This document shows, in pieces, positions 17,159-24,928 of a DNA stretch of 64,000 nt; positions within the stretch are counted from its first letter, which is position 1, and each line of letters starts with the position of its first letter. The stretch is taken from assembly GCA_036495525.1 (NCBI GenBank), contig DASXMR010000050.1:118672-182671 (forward strand), in the 5' to 3' direction. Source of the stretch: DASXMR01 sp036495525. GTDB taxonomy: Bacteria > Actinomycetota > Actinomycetes > Streptosporangiales > Streptosporangiaceae. Made by a program: the position numbers and the translations under genes. A model generated the notes under the pieces. The model was given only the letters and a program-made list of their open reading frames with translations. It was not told the origin of the DNA and searched no databases.

Positions 17159-17280
17159 GACACTCCGTGTTGATCGGCTCGCAGGCAATTGTGCCAGCAC
17201 CCGGCCGGCCGGGCCGTACCCGACCAGGGTGTGCGTGACCTGCGAATAGGCGGCCGCTTTCCGGGTAGCTGAGCAGGGTC

Positions 17281-18333
17281 ATGGACGCCAGGCGGCTGCT
17301 CAGCGCCGCGGATCAGTTCCAGCAGCGGCATAACGCCCTGGCGTTCGGCGTGGCCACCTGGAAGAAGTTCGGCGACGATCAGGCAGGCAATCTCGCCGCC
17401 CTGATCGCCTACTACGCCTTCGTCTCGATCTTCCCGCTGCTGCTCGTGCTGGTCACGGTGCTCGACCTGACGCTGCACGGCAACCCCGACCTGCGCGATC
17501 GGCTGGTGAACTCGGCGCTGTCGCAGTACCCGGTGATCGGCCGCCAGCTGCACGTGCACTCACTGAACGAGACCGGGCTGGCGCTGGCCATCGGCCTGGT
17601 CGGTACCTTCCTCGGCGCGCGGGGGGTAGCCGGCGCGCTGCAGAACGCGCTGAACTCGGCCTGGGAGGTGCCCCAGGCCGATCGGCCGGGATTCCCGTGG
17701 AGCCTGCTGCGCAGTCTCGGCCTGATTCTGGTCGTGGGTCCCGGTGAGATCGCGACGATCGCGCTGTCCGGCCTGGCTGGCGGTACCGGGCACGTGCTGA
17801 CCGGCGTCGGCGCGCGGATCGCCGCCGTCGTCATTTCTCTGGTGCTCAACGCACTGCTGTTCTGGCTGGCATTCCGGCTCGGCACTGCTCGCCAGGTCAG
17901 AACCCGCGACATGCTGGTCGGCGCGGTCATCGCGGCCGTCGCCTGGCAGCTGCTGCAGTTGCTCGGCGGGTACATCGTCGCCCACCAGCTGGCCAGGAAC
18001 TCTGCGCTCTACGGCACGTTCGCGATCGTGCTTGGCCTGATCGCGTGGCTCTACCTGCAGGCGCAGATCACCCTCTACGCCGTGGAACTGAATGTAGTGA
18101 AGGTGCGCCAGCTATGGCCGCGCAGCCTGTTCCCGCCGCCGCTCACCAGCAAGGACATGACCGCCTACCGGATGTACGCACACTCCGGCCAGCGCCGGCC
18201 GGAGCTGAAGATCGAGCTCAAGCGGGTAGACGGCAAGACCGGGCCCAGCCCGGCTAAGGGCGGGCAGCGCCCGCCGCAGCCGGAAGACAGCACTCAGAAT
18301 CCTGCGGAAACCACGACCCGCCCTTCCGGATAA
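17281..18333 (+). CDS. YihY/BrkB-type inner-membrane protein
   Basis: 350 residues, about six transmembrane helices. NLAALIAYYAFVSIFPLLLV near residue 37 is the family hallmark, followed by GLALAIGLVGTFLGARGVAG, a central pair of helices, and NSALYGTFAIVLGLIAWLYL with QAQITLYAVELN near the end. The cytoplasmic C-terminal ~80 residues are Pro/Lys-rich and likely disordered. Family members were once called RNase BN in error; their function is unknown. Starts at ATG 17281 after a weak ribosome site. Confidence 0.92.
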   Translation: MDARRLLSAADQFQQRHNALAFGVATWKKFGDDQAGNLAALIAYYAFVSIFPLLLVLVTVLDLTLHGNPDLRDRLVNSALSQYPVIGRQLHVHSLNETGLALAIGLVGTFLGARGVAGALQNALNSAWEVPQADRPGFPWSLLRSLGLILVVGPGEIATIALSGLAGGTGHVLTGVGARIAAVVISLVLNALLFWLAFRLGTARQVRTRDMLVGAVIAAVAWQLLQLLGGYIVAHQLARNSALYGTFAIVLGLIAWLYLQAQITLYAVELNVVKVRQLWPRSLFPPPLTSKDMTAYRMYAHSGQRRPELKIELKRVDGKTGPSPAKGGQRPPQPEDSTQNPAETTTRPSG

Positions 18334-18378
18334 GGGTAAAGAATTGGTAAAGTCATGGCAGCTACCGGGGGGAATGCC

Positions 18379-18975
18379 ATGAACAAGAAACTGCCAGCGA
18401 TCCTCGTCGCCGCCGTTGCCGCGCTCGCTCCGCTCGCCCCGCTGACGCCAGCCTCCGGCGCCACCGCCGCAGCCCGTCCCGCCAGCGCCGCAATCCGGCC
18501 TGGCAGCGCAGCCACCCGCCCGTGCGCGAGCACGTTTACCCTCGCACCCAAGCACGCCACCCGCATGGTCCAGTCCAGGGTGCTGCGCGTCCGCGCGGGC
18601 CGGCACGCGTGCTTCGACCGGCTGGTCATCGACATCGGCCGCGGCCGCCAGCCCGGCTACCGGGTGCGCTACGTGCGCCGGATCATCTCCGACCCGTCCG
18701 GCATGGTGCTGCACGTCCGCGGCGACGCCAGGCTGCTGATCACCATCCAGGCGCCAGCCGGGCCCGGCTACCACCCGAACGCGCGCAACCTCGCTGACGT
18801 CAGCCACTTCCGCACCTTCCGCCAGGTACGCGGGGCAGGCTCGTTCGAGGGCATCACCTCGATCGGCCTTGGCGTTCGGGCCAAGCTGCCATTCCGCGTG
18901 TTCCGGGTTGACAACGGCACGCAGCCCGGCTCTCGGCTCGTCATCGACGTCGCGCATCAGGCACATCACGGCTGA
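18379..18975 (+). CDS. Secreted AMIN-like domain protein
   Basis: 198 residues. ATG 18379 follows GGGGGGA by six bases and starts a signal peptide (NKKLPAILVAAVAALAPLAP), better than the in-frame ATG 24 bases upstream. The mature part after an Ala-rich linker has VLRVRAGRHACFDRLVIDIG, PGYRVRYVRRI, then an acidic/aromatic segment and FRVDNGTQPGSRLVIDVAH, matching the actinobacterial AMIN-like domain that is thought to act at the cell envelope. Exact role unknown. It lies 45 bases after the YihY-like gene and may share its transcript. Confidence 0.75.
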   Translation: MNKKLPAILVAAVAALAPLAPLTPASGATAAARPASAAIRPGSAATRPCASTFTLAPKHATRMVQSRVLRVRAGRHACFDRLVIDIGRGRQPGYRVRYVRRIISDPSGMVLHVRGDARLLITIQAPAGPGYHPNARNLADVSHFRTFRQVRGAGSFEGITSIGLGVRAKLPFRVFRVDNGTQPGSRLVIDVAHQAHHG

Positions 18976-19030
18976 AAAAGGTAGGCTGCGCGTGCGCTGA
19001 CGCCGCGTCGCGCTGCCGGAGGTGACTGCC

Positions 19031-19888
19031 GTGGCCCGCGATTCCAGCCAGCAGCAGGGAGCCACCTGGGAGCCGGAGGCGGCCGACACCCGGCTGAAGC
19101 ACACGGCTGGCGCTGACCCGGCCGGCGTGTTCACCTCGGATCTGTCGGTCTCCGAGTACGTGCTGCTCGGCGAAGCTGGGTTCGAACCGCTCGGGTTCGT
19201 GGTCGGTTCCTCGATCTACCACGTGGGCCTGCAGGTCGGCCGCTGGGGGCAGAACCAGGAACTGCAGGTGCTCACGCAGGCGATGTACAACGCCAGGGAG
19301 CTGGCGATGTCGCGGATGCGGGCCGAGGCCGATCACCTGGAGGCCGACGGCATCGTCGGGGTCGACCTGCGGATGCAGATGTACGCGTGGGGCCAGGACG
19401 TGATCGAGTTCATCGCCACCGGCACCGCGGTGCGCGCGCTCGGCGCCGACGGAGCAGGCACCTCAGGCGCGCATCGCGCCCCCGACGGCCGGGCGTTCAC
19501 CTCGGACCTGTCGGCCCAGGACTTCTTCCGGCTGCTGGCGGCCGGCGCGGTGCCGGTCGCGTTCGTGCTTGGCACCTGCGTCTACCACATCGCGCACCAG
19601 TCGGCGCTGCAGTCGCTGCGGCAGATGGGCCGCAACCAGGAGATGGTCGTTTTCACCCAGGGCATCTACGAGGCACGCGAGCTGGCCCTGGTGCGGATGC
19701 AGGCCGAGGCGGCGCAGGTCGGGTCGTCCGGCATCGTCGGCGTCGACATTGCGGTCAAGAACCACATCTGGGGTGAGCACGCCACCGAGTTCCTCGCCAC
19801 CGGTACCGCCATTCGCCGGCTGAGCGCCGAGCACACGCTCCCCGCCACCTCACCCAAGCCGACCTTCACCCTGGGCCTGGACAAGTAG
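19031..19888 (+). CDS. Tandem-duplicated YbjQ-like (heavy-metal-binding/DUF74 type) protein
   Basis: 285 residues made of two clearly homologous halves of about 120 residues. Each has FTSDLS, a G-F/V-V-V/L-G-S/T-x-Y-H segment (GFVVGSSIYHVG; AFVLGTCVYHIAH), MYNARELAMSRMRAEA or IYEARELALVRMQAEA, GIVGVD, and EFIATGTAVR or EFLATGTAIR. The pattern resembles YbjQ-type proteins, normally one domain, whose function is unsettled. The start is placed at GTG 19031 because GGAGG lies 8 bases upstream; GTG 19022 is too close to it. Ends just before a strong terminator. Confidence 0.7.
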   Translation: MARDSSQQQGATWEPEAADTRLKHTAGADPAGVFTSDLSVSEYVLLGEAGFEPLGFVVGSSIYHVGLQVGRWGQNQELQVLTQAMYNARELAMSRMRAEADHLEADGIVGVDLRMQMYAWGQDVIEFIATGTAVRALGADGAGTSGAHRAPDGRAFTSDLSAQDFFRLLAAGAVPVAFVLGTCVYHIAHQSALQSLRQMGRNQEMVVFTQGIYEARELALVRMQAEAAQVGSSGIVGVDIAVKNHIWGEHATEFLATGTAIRRLSAEHTLPATSPKPTFTLGLDK

Positions 19889-19923
19889 CGCGCCGCCTGG
19901 CCTGGACACCGGCCGCGCTGGTG

Positions 19924-19948
19924 GCCGGCCCGGCGTGGCCGGGCCGGC
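19924..19948. terminator. Bidirectional hairpin between converging genes
   Basis: GCCGGCCCGGC (19924-19934) and GCCGGGCCGGC (19938-19948) form a perfect 11-bp stem with a 3-base loop between the YbjQ-like gene and the convergent reductase gene. No T tract. Confidence 0.65.
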
Positions 19949-19960
19949 GGGCCGACCTCG

Positions 19961-20974
19961 TTATGGCTGCGGGCTTATGTTCCTCGGCCCCGCGATGCTC
20001 CAGTCAAGCTCCGGGCCGACGGGCACGATCCGCGACGGGTTCAGGTGCCCGTGCGTGATGAAGTAGTGCCGCTTGATGTGGTCGAAGTTGGTCGACTCGG
20101 CGAAGGCCGGCCGCGCGTACAGCTCGCGCGCGTACGCCCACAGCGCCGGGTAGTCGGTCAGCCGCCGGATGCTCGTCTTGAAATGCGAGTAGTAGACCGA
20201 GTCGAACCGCGCGAGCGTCACCCACAGCCGGACGTCCGCCTCGGTGAGCGAGTCACCGACCAGGTAGCGCTGCCCGGCCAGCAGCCGTTCGAGCTGGTCG
20301 AGTGTCGCGAAGATGGCCGTGACGGCCTTCTCGTACTCCTCCTGCGAGCCGGCGAAGCCGGCCCGGTACACGCCGTTGTTCACGGTCGCGTACACCAGCC
20401 CGGCTATCTCGTCGATCTGCGGCCGCAGCTGCTCCGGATACAGCTGCACCTGCGGATCCGCCCAGCGCCCGAACTGGGTGTCCAGGTCGACGGTGATGTC
20501 GGGGAAGTTGTTGCTCACGATCCGGCCGGCCTGCTTGTCCCACAGCAGCGGCACCGAAATGTGCCCGTCATAGCCCGGCTCGGTCGCCTCGTACGCCTCG
20601 CGCAGGTAAGCGAAGCCGTTCACCGGGTCGAGCGAATGACCTGGCCCCTCGCGGAAAGCCCAGCCGCGCCCGTCGCGCACCGGGTCGACAGCGGACAGCG
20701 AGATGACGTCCTCGAGGCCGAGCAGCTTGCGTACGATCGCCGCCCGGCACGCCCACGGGCAGGCCCACGAGATGTAAAGGTGGTAGCGGCCAGGCTCGGC
20801 CGGGTAACCGCTCGACCCGTCAGCAGTGATCCGGCCGCGGAACGGGTAGGGCGCGCGGACGAACTCCGCTGGCCGCTTAGCCCGCTCCTTGTCGCTGCTG
20901 AAGTCGCCGTAGTCGCCGTACCTGGCAAAATCCACCGGGCTCGCGCCGCCCGCTTTCGCGCTCACCGCTGTCAT
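19961..20974 (-). CDS. Glutathionyl-hydroquinone reductase homologue (Xi-class GST)
   Basis: 337 residues, full length. Catalytic Cys in YISWACPWACR near residue 75, then LGLEDVISLSAVDP, ISVPLLWDKQAGRIVSNNFPD and the helical C-terminal domain with YLVGDSLTEADVRLWVTLAR and FDSVYYSHFKTSIRRL. Family knowledge: these enzymes reductively remove a glutathionyl group from hydroquinones. Actinobacteria mostly use mycothiol, so the natural thiol may be different here (inference). Divergent from the secreted sedolisin gene. Confidence 0.92.
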   Translation of the reverse strand: MTAVSAKAGGASPVDFARYGDYGDFSSDKERAKRPAEFVRAPYPFRGRITADGSSGYPAEPGRYHLYISWACPWACRAAIVRKLLGLEDVISLSAVDPVRDGRGWAFREGPGHSLDPVNGFAYLREAYEATEPGYDGHISVPLLWDKQAGRIVSNNFPDITVDLDTQFGRWADPQVQLYPEQLRPQIDEIAGLVYATVNNGVYRAGFAGSQEEYEKAVTAIFATLDQLERLLAGQRYLVGDSLTEADVRLWVTLARFDSVYYSHFKTSIRRLTDYPALWAYARELYARPAFAESTNFDHIKRHYFITHGHLNPSRIVPVGPELDWSIAGPRNISPQP

Positions 20975-21272
20975 CGCCGCCCGCCCATCGCTCGGTGCCG
21001 CTGCACGATGGCACCCATAGTGCCAGCACTGCCATTTCCGTCCCCGCCCCGGCGCGCGGAAACCGCTGCCGCTGCTGGGAAAGGCGACGCCGGATAAGTC
21101 GGTCAGTCATTGTCATGTCATGCCTTGACAGGGCGATGTACTTCCAATCAGGCTAAGCCCGGCGAATATCAGCATGGCGACGAAGCAGGACCGCCGGACA
21201 GCGGTCTCACAGTCCCGGCCTGCGGGGCCACGCGTCGGCCAGAAGACCGTCATGAAGCCAAGGAGGGCTCGC
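20975..21272. other. Intergenic region between divergent reductase and sedolisin genes
   Basis: About 300 bases without a credible gene. A consensus -35 TTGACA lies at 21125-21130, with only poor -10 candidates (CAGGCT at 21149-21154) after an 18-base spacer, so a promoter for the protease is possible but weakly supported. TGTCA (21113-21117) and TGACA (21126-21130) make a small inverted repeat around it. Open frames here have no family resemblance. Confidence 0.4.
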
Positions 21273-23330
21273 ATGGGTCTGATGAAACGTCCGATTCGAG
21301 CTGGTGCCGTCGCAGTCCTCGGACTGGCGATGACCGCGCTGACCGGCGCGATGGCAGCAGGATCCGCGATGGCGGCCGTACCACCAGGTGCGGCGGCCGC
21401 CGGCCAGCAGTACGTCGCGCTGGCCGGCAGTGTCACCCCGACCACCGACCGGGTAACCGGCAGCTTCAGCAGCGCCAGGATGCCGATCGAGGTGGCGCTG
21501 ACGCCGGGTCACGCCGCGCAGCTGAGCGCGCTGGCCAAGGCCGTGTACACCAAGGGCAGCGGGCAGTTCCACCACTGGCTCGGCAAGGGCGCATTCGACC
21601 GGCGGTTCGCGCCGTCGGCCGCCGGGCGCTCGGCAGTGACCACGTTCCTGCGCGGGGCTGGCCTGACCGTGCAGCGCGCGTCGTCCCCGTTCCTGATCCG
21701 CGCCACCGGATCGAGCCGCCAGGTAGCGGCCGCGTTCCGCACCTCGCTGAGCAGCTACCGGGACGCACGCGGGATCAGCTACTTCGCCAACTCCACGGCG
21801 CTGCACATGCCGGCCTCGATCGCGGCTGGCGTGCAGGGCGTGATCGGGCTGTCGAACACCGCCCGGCTGCACACCAACCTGTCGCGGGCGAGCACGAAGT
21901 CGCACCCGGCGGCCAGCGGCGGCGCGACGCCGGCCTGCGAGAACGGCTACCCGAGCGCGCAGACGCTGTTCAACGCCGTCAACAACGGCGTGGGCTTCGG
22001 CGCCGGCTACGGTGACGCGCCAGGCTGCAACGGCCTGACGCCATCGCAGCTCAACTCCCTGTACAGCGCGCCGAGCGGCGGGCCCAAGGTCCAGGGCAAG
22101 GGCGTGACGCTGGCGGTCTTCGAGCTGTCGGCCTACCAGGAGTCGGACATCGACACCTTCGCGCAGACGCTCATCGGCAAGAACTTCACCCCGAACCTGC
22201 AGAACATCCTGGTGGACGGCGGTCCGCTGAACCCGATGTGCGTCGCGGGTGACAGCTGCCTGCCGGCCACCGAGGCATTCTCGGGCGACGACGAGGTGGA
22301 CGCCGACATCGAGACCCAGCTCGCGCTCTCACCGAAGATCAGCCAGATCCAGGTGTACGAGGCACCCAACGACAACCTGGGCCTCACCAACCTCGACATG
22401 TACACCCAGATCGCTGCCGACGACACGTCCGACTCGGTCAGCTCCAGCTGGGCGGGCTGCGAGAACGACGTCGGCGCTGGCCTGGCCATGGCGGAGAACA
22501 CGGTCTTCGAGCAGATGGCGCTGCAGGGGCAGAGCATGTTCGGCTCGTCGGGTGACACCGGAGCGTTCTCCTGCATCCGCGGCGACGGCACCACGGTCGT
22601 CAACACCCTCGACCCGGCGTCGCAGCCGTTTGTGACCGGCGTCGGCGGCACCTCGTTCGAGAGCGACAACCCAGGCGTGACGCAGAAGCCGGCCTACCCG
22701 AAGAACGTCGAGACGGTCTGGAACGTCGACAACCTGTGCAACGCCAGCGCGAACGAGGGCAACCACTCCGGGTTCTTCTGGTGCGCCGTGGGCGGCGCGG
22801 GCGGCGGCGGCAACAGCCAGTTCTGGGGCCGACCGTTCTACCAGCACGGGCCGGGCATCAACAGCCAGTTCAGCACCGTGGGCAACGGCACGACCCAGTG
22901 CTCGTTCGTCAGCCAGGGCACGCCCTGCCGCGAGGTGCCGGACATCTCAGGTAACGCCGACGAGTTCACCCCGTACGCCGAGTTCTGCACGGCGGACGCG
23001 AACACGCCGGGCAGCTCCTGCGGCTTCAGCGCCAACCAGACGCCGCCTGGCTGGTTCGGCATCGGCGGCACCAGCCTGTCGTCGCCGCTCTGGTCGGCCA
23101 TCATCGCTGACCGGGACAGCTTCCAGGGCTCCCGGGCCGGCAACATCAACCCGATGGTCTACCAGCTGTACCGCACCGCGCCGAACCGGTTCTTCCACGA
23201 CATCACCGGCGTCGGCGCCGAGCAGGCCGCTGCCACCAACAACGGCCTGTTCCCGACCCTGCCGGGTTACGACCTGGCCACCGGGATCGGCACCCCGAGG
23301 ATGGCGGCGCTGATCACCGCGAAGGCCTGA
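21273..23330 (+). CDS. Secreted S53 family peptidase (sedolisin/kumamolisin type)
   Basis: 685 residues. ATG 21273 follows AAGGAGGG and gives a signal peptide (VAVLGLAMTALTGAMAAGSA). Residues ~45-200 are the activation pro-domain (HHWLGKGAFDRRFAPS, HMPASIAAGVQGVIGLSN). The catalytic domain shows Glu and Asp in EVDADIETQLALSP, an Asp in GSSGDTGAFSC and the nucleophilic Ser in GIGGTSLSSPLWSAI. DITGVG and GYDLATGIGTP form the C-terminal calcium site. Family knowledge: these proteases work at acidic pH outside the cell, suggesting an acid-soil lifestyle. The upstream ATG at 21174 lacks a signal peptide. Ends before an excellent hairpin. Confidence 0.95.
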   Translation: MGLMKRPIRAGAVAVLGLAMTALTGAMAAGSAMAAVPPGAAAAGQQYVALAGSVTPTTDRVTGSFSSARMPIEVALTPGHAAQLSALAKAVYTKGSGQFHHWLGKGAFDRRFAPSAAGRSAVTTFLRGAGLTVQRASSPFLIRATGSSRQVAAAFRTSLSSYRDARGISYFANSTALHMPASIAAGVQGVIGLSNTARLHTNLSRASTKSHPAASGGATPACENGYPSAQTLFNAVNNGVGFGAGYGDAPGCNGLTPSQLNSLYSAPSGGPKVQGKGVTLAVFELSAYQESDIDTFAQTLIGKNFTPNLQNILVDGGPLNPMCVAGDSCLPATEAFSGDDEVDADIETQLALSPKISQIQVYEAPNDNLGLTNLDMYTQIAADDTSDSVSSSWAGCENDVGAGLAMAENTVFEQMALQGQSMFGSSGDTGAFSCIRGDGTTVVNTLDPASQPFVTGVGGTSFESDNPGVTQKPAYPKNVETVWNVDNLCNASANEGNHSGFFWCAVGGAGGGGNSQFWGRPFYQHGPGINSQFSTVGNGTTQCSFVSQGTPCREVPDISGNADEFTPYAEFCTADANTPGSSCGFSANQTPPGWFGIGGTSLSSPLWSAIIADRDSFQGSRAGNINPMVYQLYRTAPNRFFHDITGVGAEQAAATNNGLFPTLPGYDLATGIGTPRMAALITAKA

Positions 23331-23365
23331 CCGCCAGGTCTGACCTTCCGGCCTGATGACGCCAG

Positions 23366-23400
23366 GCGGCGCCGGGGACGCACACCGTCCCCGGCGCCGC
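23366..23400 (+). terminator. Intrinsic-type hairpin after the sedolisin gene
   Basis: A perfect 15-bp stem (23366-23380 with 23386-23400) around the loop cacac, 36 bases after the protease stop. No T tract, as is common in GC-rich actinobacteria. Confidence 0.75.
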
Positions 23401-23544
23401 GCTGTCAACATCGCCCGGATTTTCCCGCGCCTCGGCGAGACCGCCACCACCGACCAGGTCATGGAACAGCTCGGTGAGCCCAGCCGACCTGGGGAATTTG
23501 CCCCTGATCGCCCCGTTGCGCGGCGCCGTCCGAGGTGCAAACGG

Positions 23545-24453
23545 ATGTGGCATCGTGGCACCGTGGAACAGCGCGGCAGCGTCTGCGTGCGAGACGCCAC
23601 CGAAGCCGACCTTGATTCGGTCATCAGGATCGGCAAGGCAGCCGGCCAGGTCGAGGACTGGACCACCGTGTTCCCCGACTACGTGCGGCACCTGATCGCG
23701 CATGGCCGCTTCGCCGTCGGTGTCAGCGGCGCCGGCCTTGACGAGCAGCGTGTGACCGGCTTCGGCGGCACGATGCAGATCGGCGCCGGGCCGGGCGCGA
23801 TCAGCATGCTCACCGACCTGTTCGTCGATCCTGCTGTGCATGGACTGGGGACCGGGCGGGCGATGCTCGACGTGCTGTGGGGCGGCCAGCAGCGCAAGAT
23901 GACGTTCAGCAGCCTGCATTCGAACGCCCTTCCGCTCTACAGCAGCTTCGGCGTCGACGCCTGGTGGCCGCTCCTCTACCTGGGTGGCGAGAGGTCGCGA
24001 CTCGAACTGCCCGCTGGGTGGGCGGTCGAAGAAGCCGGGCCAGGTGACGTCGCCGCGCTCGAGCTGGCGTGGACCGGGATCGACAGGACCGCCGACCATC
24101 AGATGTGGGCCGCCAGGCCAGGCGGGATGAGCCTGGTCGCCAGCCGGCACGGCCGGCCGAGCGCGGCCGGTAGCGGAGGCGGCACCGGCACCGGTTACCG
24201 GCTGAGTCACCTCGTGGTGGCCGGGACCGGCGAGAACGACTCGGCGGACGCCGCCGACGCGGTAATCGCCGTGCTGTCGTCCTCGCTGAACTCCCCTGAC
24301 AGTTCGGTGAGCGTGTGCCTGCCCGCTCCCCATCCGGCTGTGCGCCGGCTTCTCGCGGCCGGCTGGAAGGTCAGTGAATTCGACCTCTACATGGCCTCGG
24401 AGCCTGGCTTGATCGACCCGCTCAGCTCAGTTCCCTCCCCCGCCCTAGCCTGA
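23545..24453 (+). CDS. GNAT-family acetyltransferase, probably two GNAT-like domains
   Basis: About 302 residues. The first half has a GNAT core: VRDATEADLDSVIRIGKAAG, then a strand ending ISMLTDLFVDPAVHGLGTGR with the acetyl-CoA-binding loop GLGTGRAML, then LHSNALPLYSSFGVDAWWPL. The second half repeats a weaker GNAT-like layout ending in LPAPHPAVRRLLAAGWKVSE. Substrate unknown. ATG 23545 follows GAGG by nine bases; GTG 23563 is an alternative, and the longer frame to 23356 includes the terminator hairpin and is rejected. Its 3-prime end overlaps the decayed antitoxin gene on the other strand. Confidence 0.8.
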   Translation: MWHRGTVEQRGSVCVRDATEADLDSVIRIGKAAGQVEDWTTVFPDYVRHLIAHGRFAVGVSGAGLDEQRVTGFGGTMQIGAGPGAISMLTDLFVDPAVHGLGTGRAMLDVLWGGQQRKMTFSSLHSNALPLYSSFGVDAWWPLLYLGGERSRLELPAGWAVEEAGPGDVAALELAWTGIDRTADHQMWAARPGGMSLVASRHGRPSAAGSGGGTGTGYRLSHLVVAGTGENDSADAADAVIAVLSSSLNSPDSSVSVCLPAPHPAVRRLLAAGWKVSEFDLYMASEPGLIDPLSSVPSPALA

Positions 24454-24454
24454 G

Positions 24455-24586
24455 GGGTCGAGATCGGCTGTGGCTCGACCCACTCGCCATGCTCCATTTC
24501 CCCGCCGTGTCATGGCTGCCGTAGTAGTCAGCCAGCCGTTCCAGGCCGGCAGCGGGCTGGGGAAGTCGTTCAGTCTGCTTGGTCAT
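24455..24586 (-). pseudogene. Frameshifted CopG/BrnA-like antitoxin remnant
   Basis: ATG 24586 starts TKQTERLPQPAAGLERLADY YGSHDTAG. The frame then changes at a GGGGAAA run (24497-24503): shifting by one base continues as EMEHGEWVEPQPIST. The joined reading (LADYY, then HDTAGEMEHGEWVEP) matches the N-terminal half of the common actinobacterial antitoxin family with YYDTHDxxxEMExGEWVEP, which should continue into a CopG DNA-binding strand; that part is absent. I read this as a decayed antitoxin with both a frameshift and a 3-prime loss. A sequencing error at the homopolymer could mimic the frameshift. Confidence 0.6.
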
Positions 24587-24665
24587 CGTCACCGTGCCTT
24601 CCTCTGGAAGGCCAGCATGCCGGTCCCGGCCCCACCGGGCTTGGCCCGGCGTCGGGTTGGGACCC

Positions 24666-24854
24666 ATGAGAATCGAGTTGAGCACCGTGCTGGACGAGAT
24701 GTTGTGGCAGGGCATCGAGGCCGGAAACCGCAGCCTTGCCGCCCGGACGGCCGAACTCGCTTCCTATCAAGCCGAGGCCGCCGAATGGACAGCCGCTGAG
24801 ACCAGCGACCTAGCCGCGACTGCTGCTGAGGAGTACCCGGAATACAACTCTTGA
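24666..24854 (+). pseudogene. Small ORF resembling a MazE-type antitoxin C-terminus
   Basis: 62 codons from ATG 24666, no ribosome site. The tail AAEWTAAETSDLAATAAEEY, PEYNS resembles the toxin-binding tail of the antitoxin at 1219-1533, which ends in VDWPEYND. There is no ribbon-helix-helix N-terminus and no toxin gene follows. It is most likely a relic of a second toxin-antitoxin locus, but a real small protein cannot be excluded. Confidence 0.4.
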
Positions 24855-24928
24855 CGAGCGGGGCAAGCTGCTGGGCGCCCCGAACCCGGTCGCCGGGCAT
24901 ACGAAGTCCGGCAGGCGGGCCTGCGCTG

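Noticed and set aside
16988..17200. Intact small gene of 70 residues
   Set aside because: From the Met at 17158 onward it is the start of LysA; the 14 residues before it are promoter sequence.
24470..24799. Plus-strand 109-residue frame
   Set aside because: Composition is random-like, and it overlaps recognisable antitoxin remnants in other frames.
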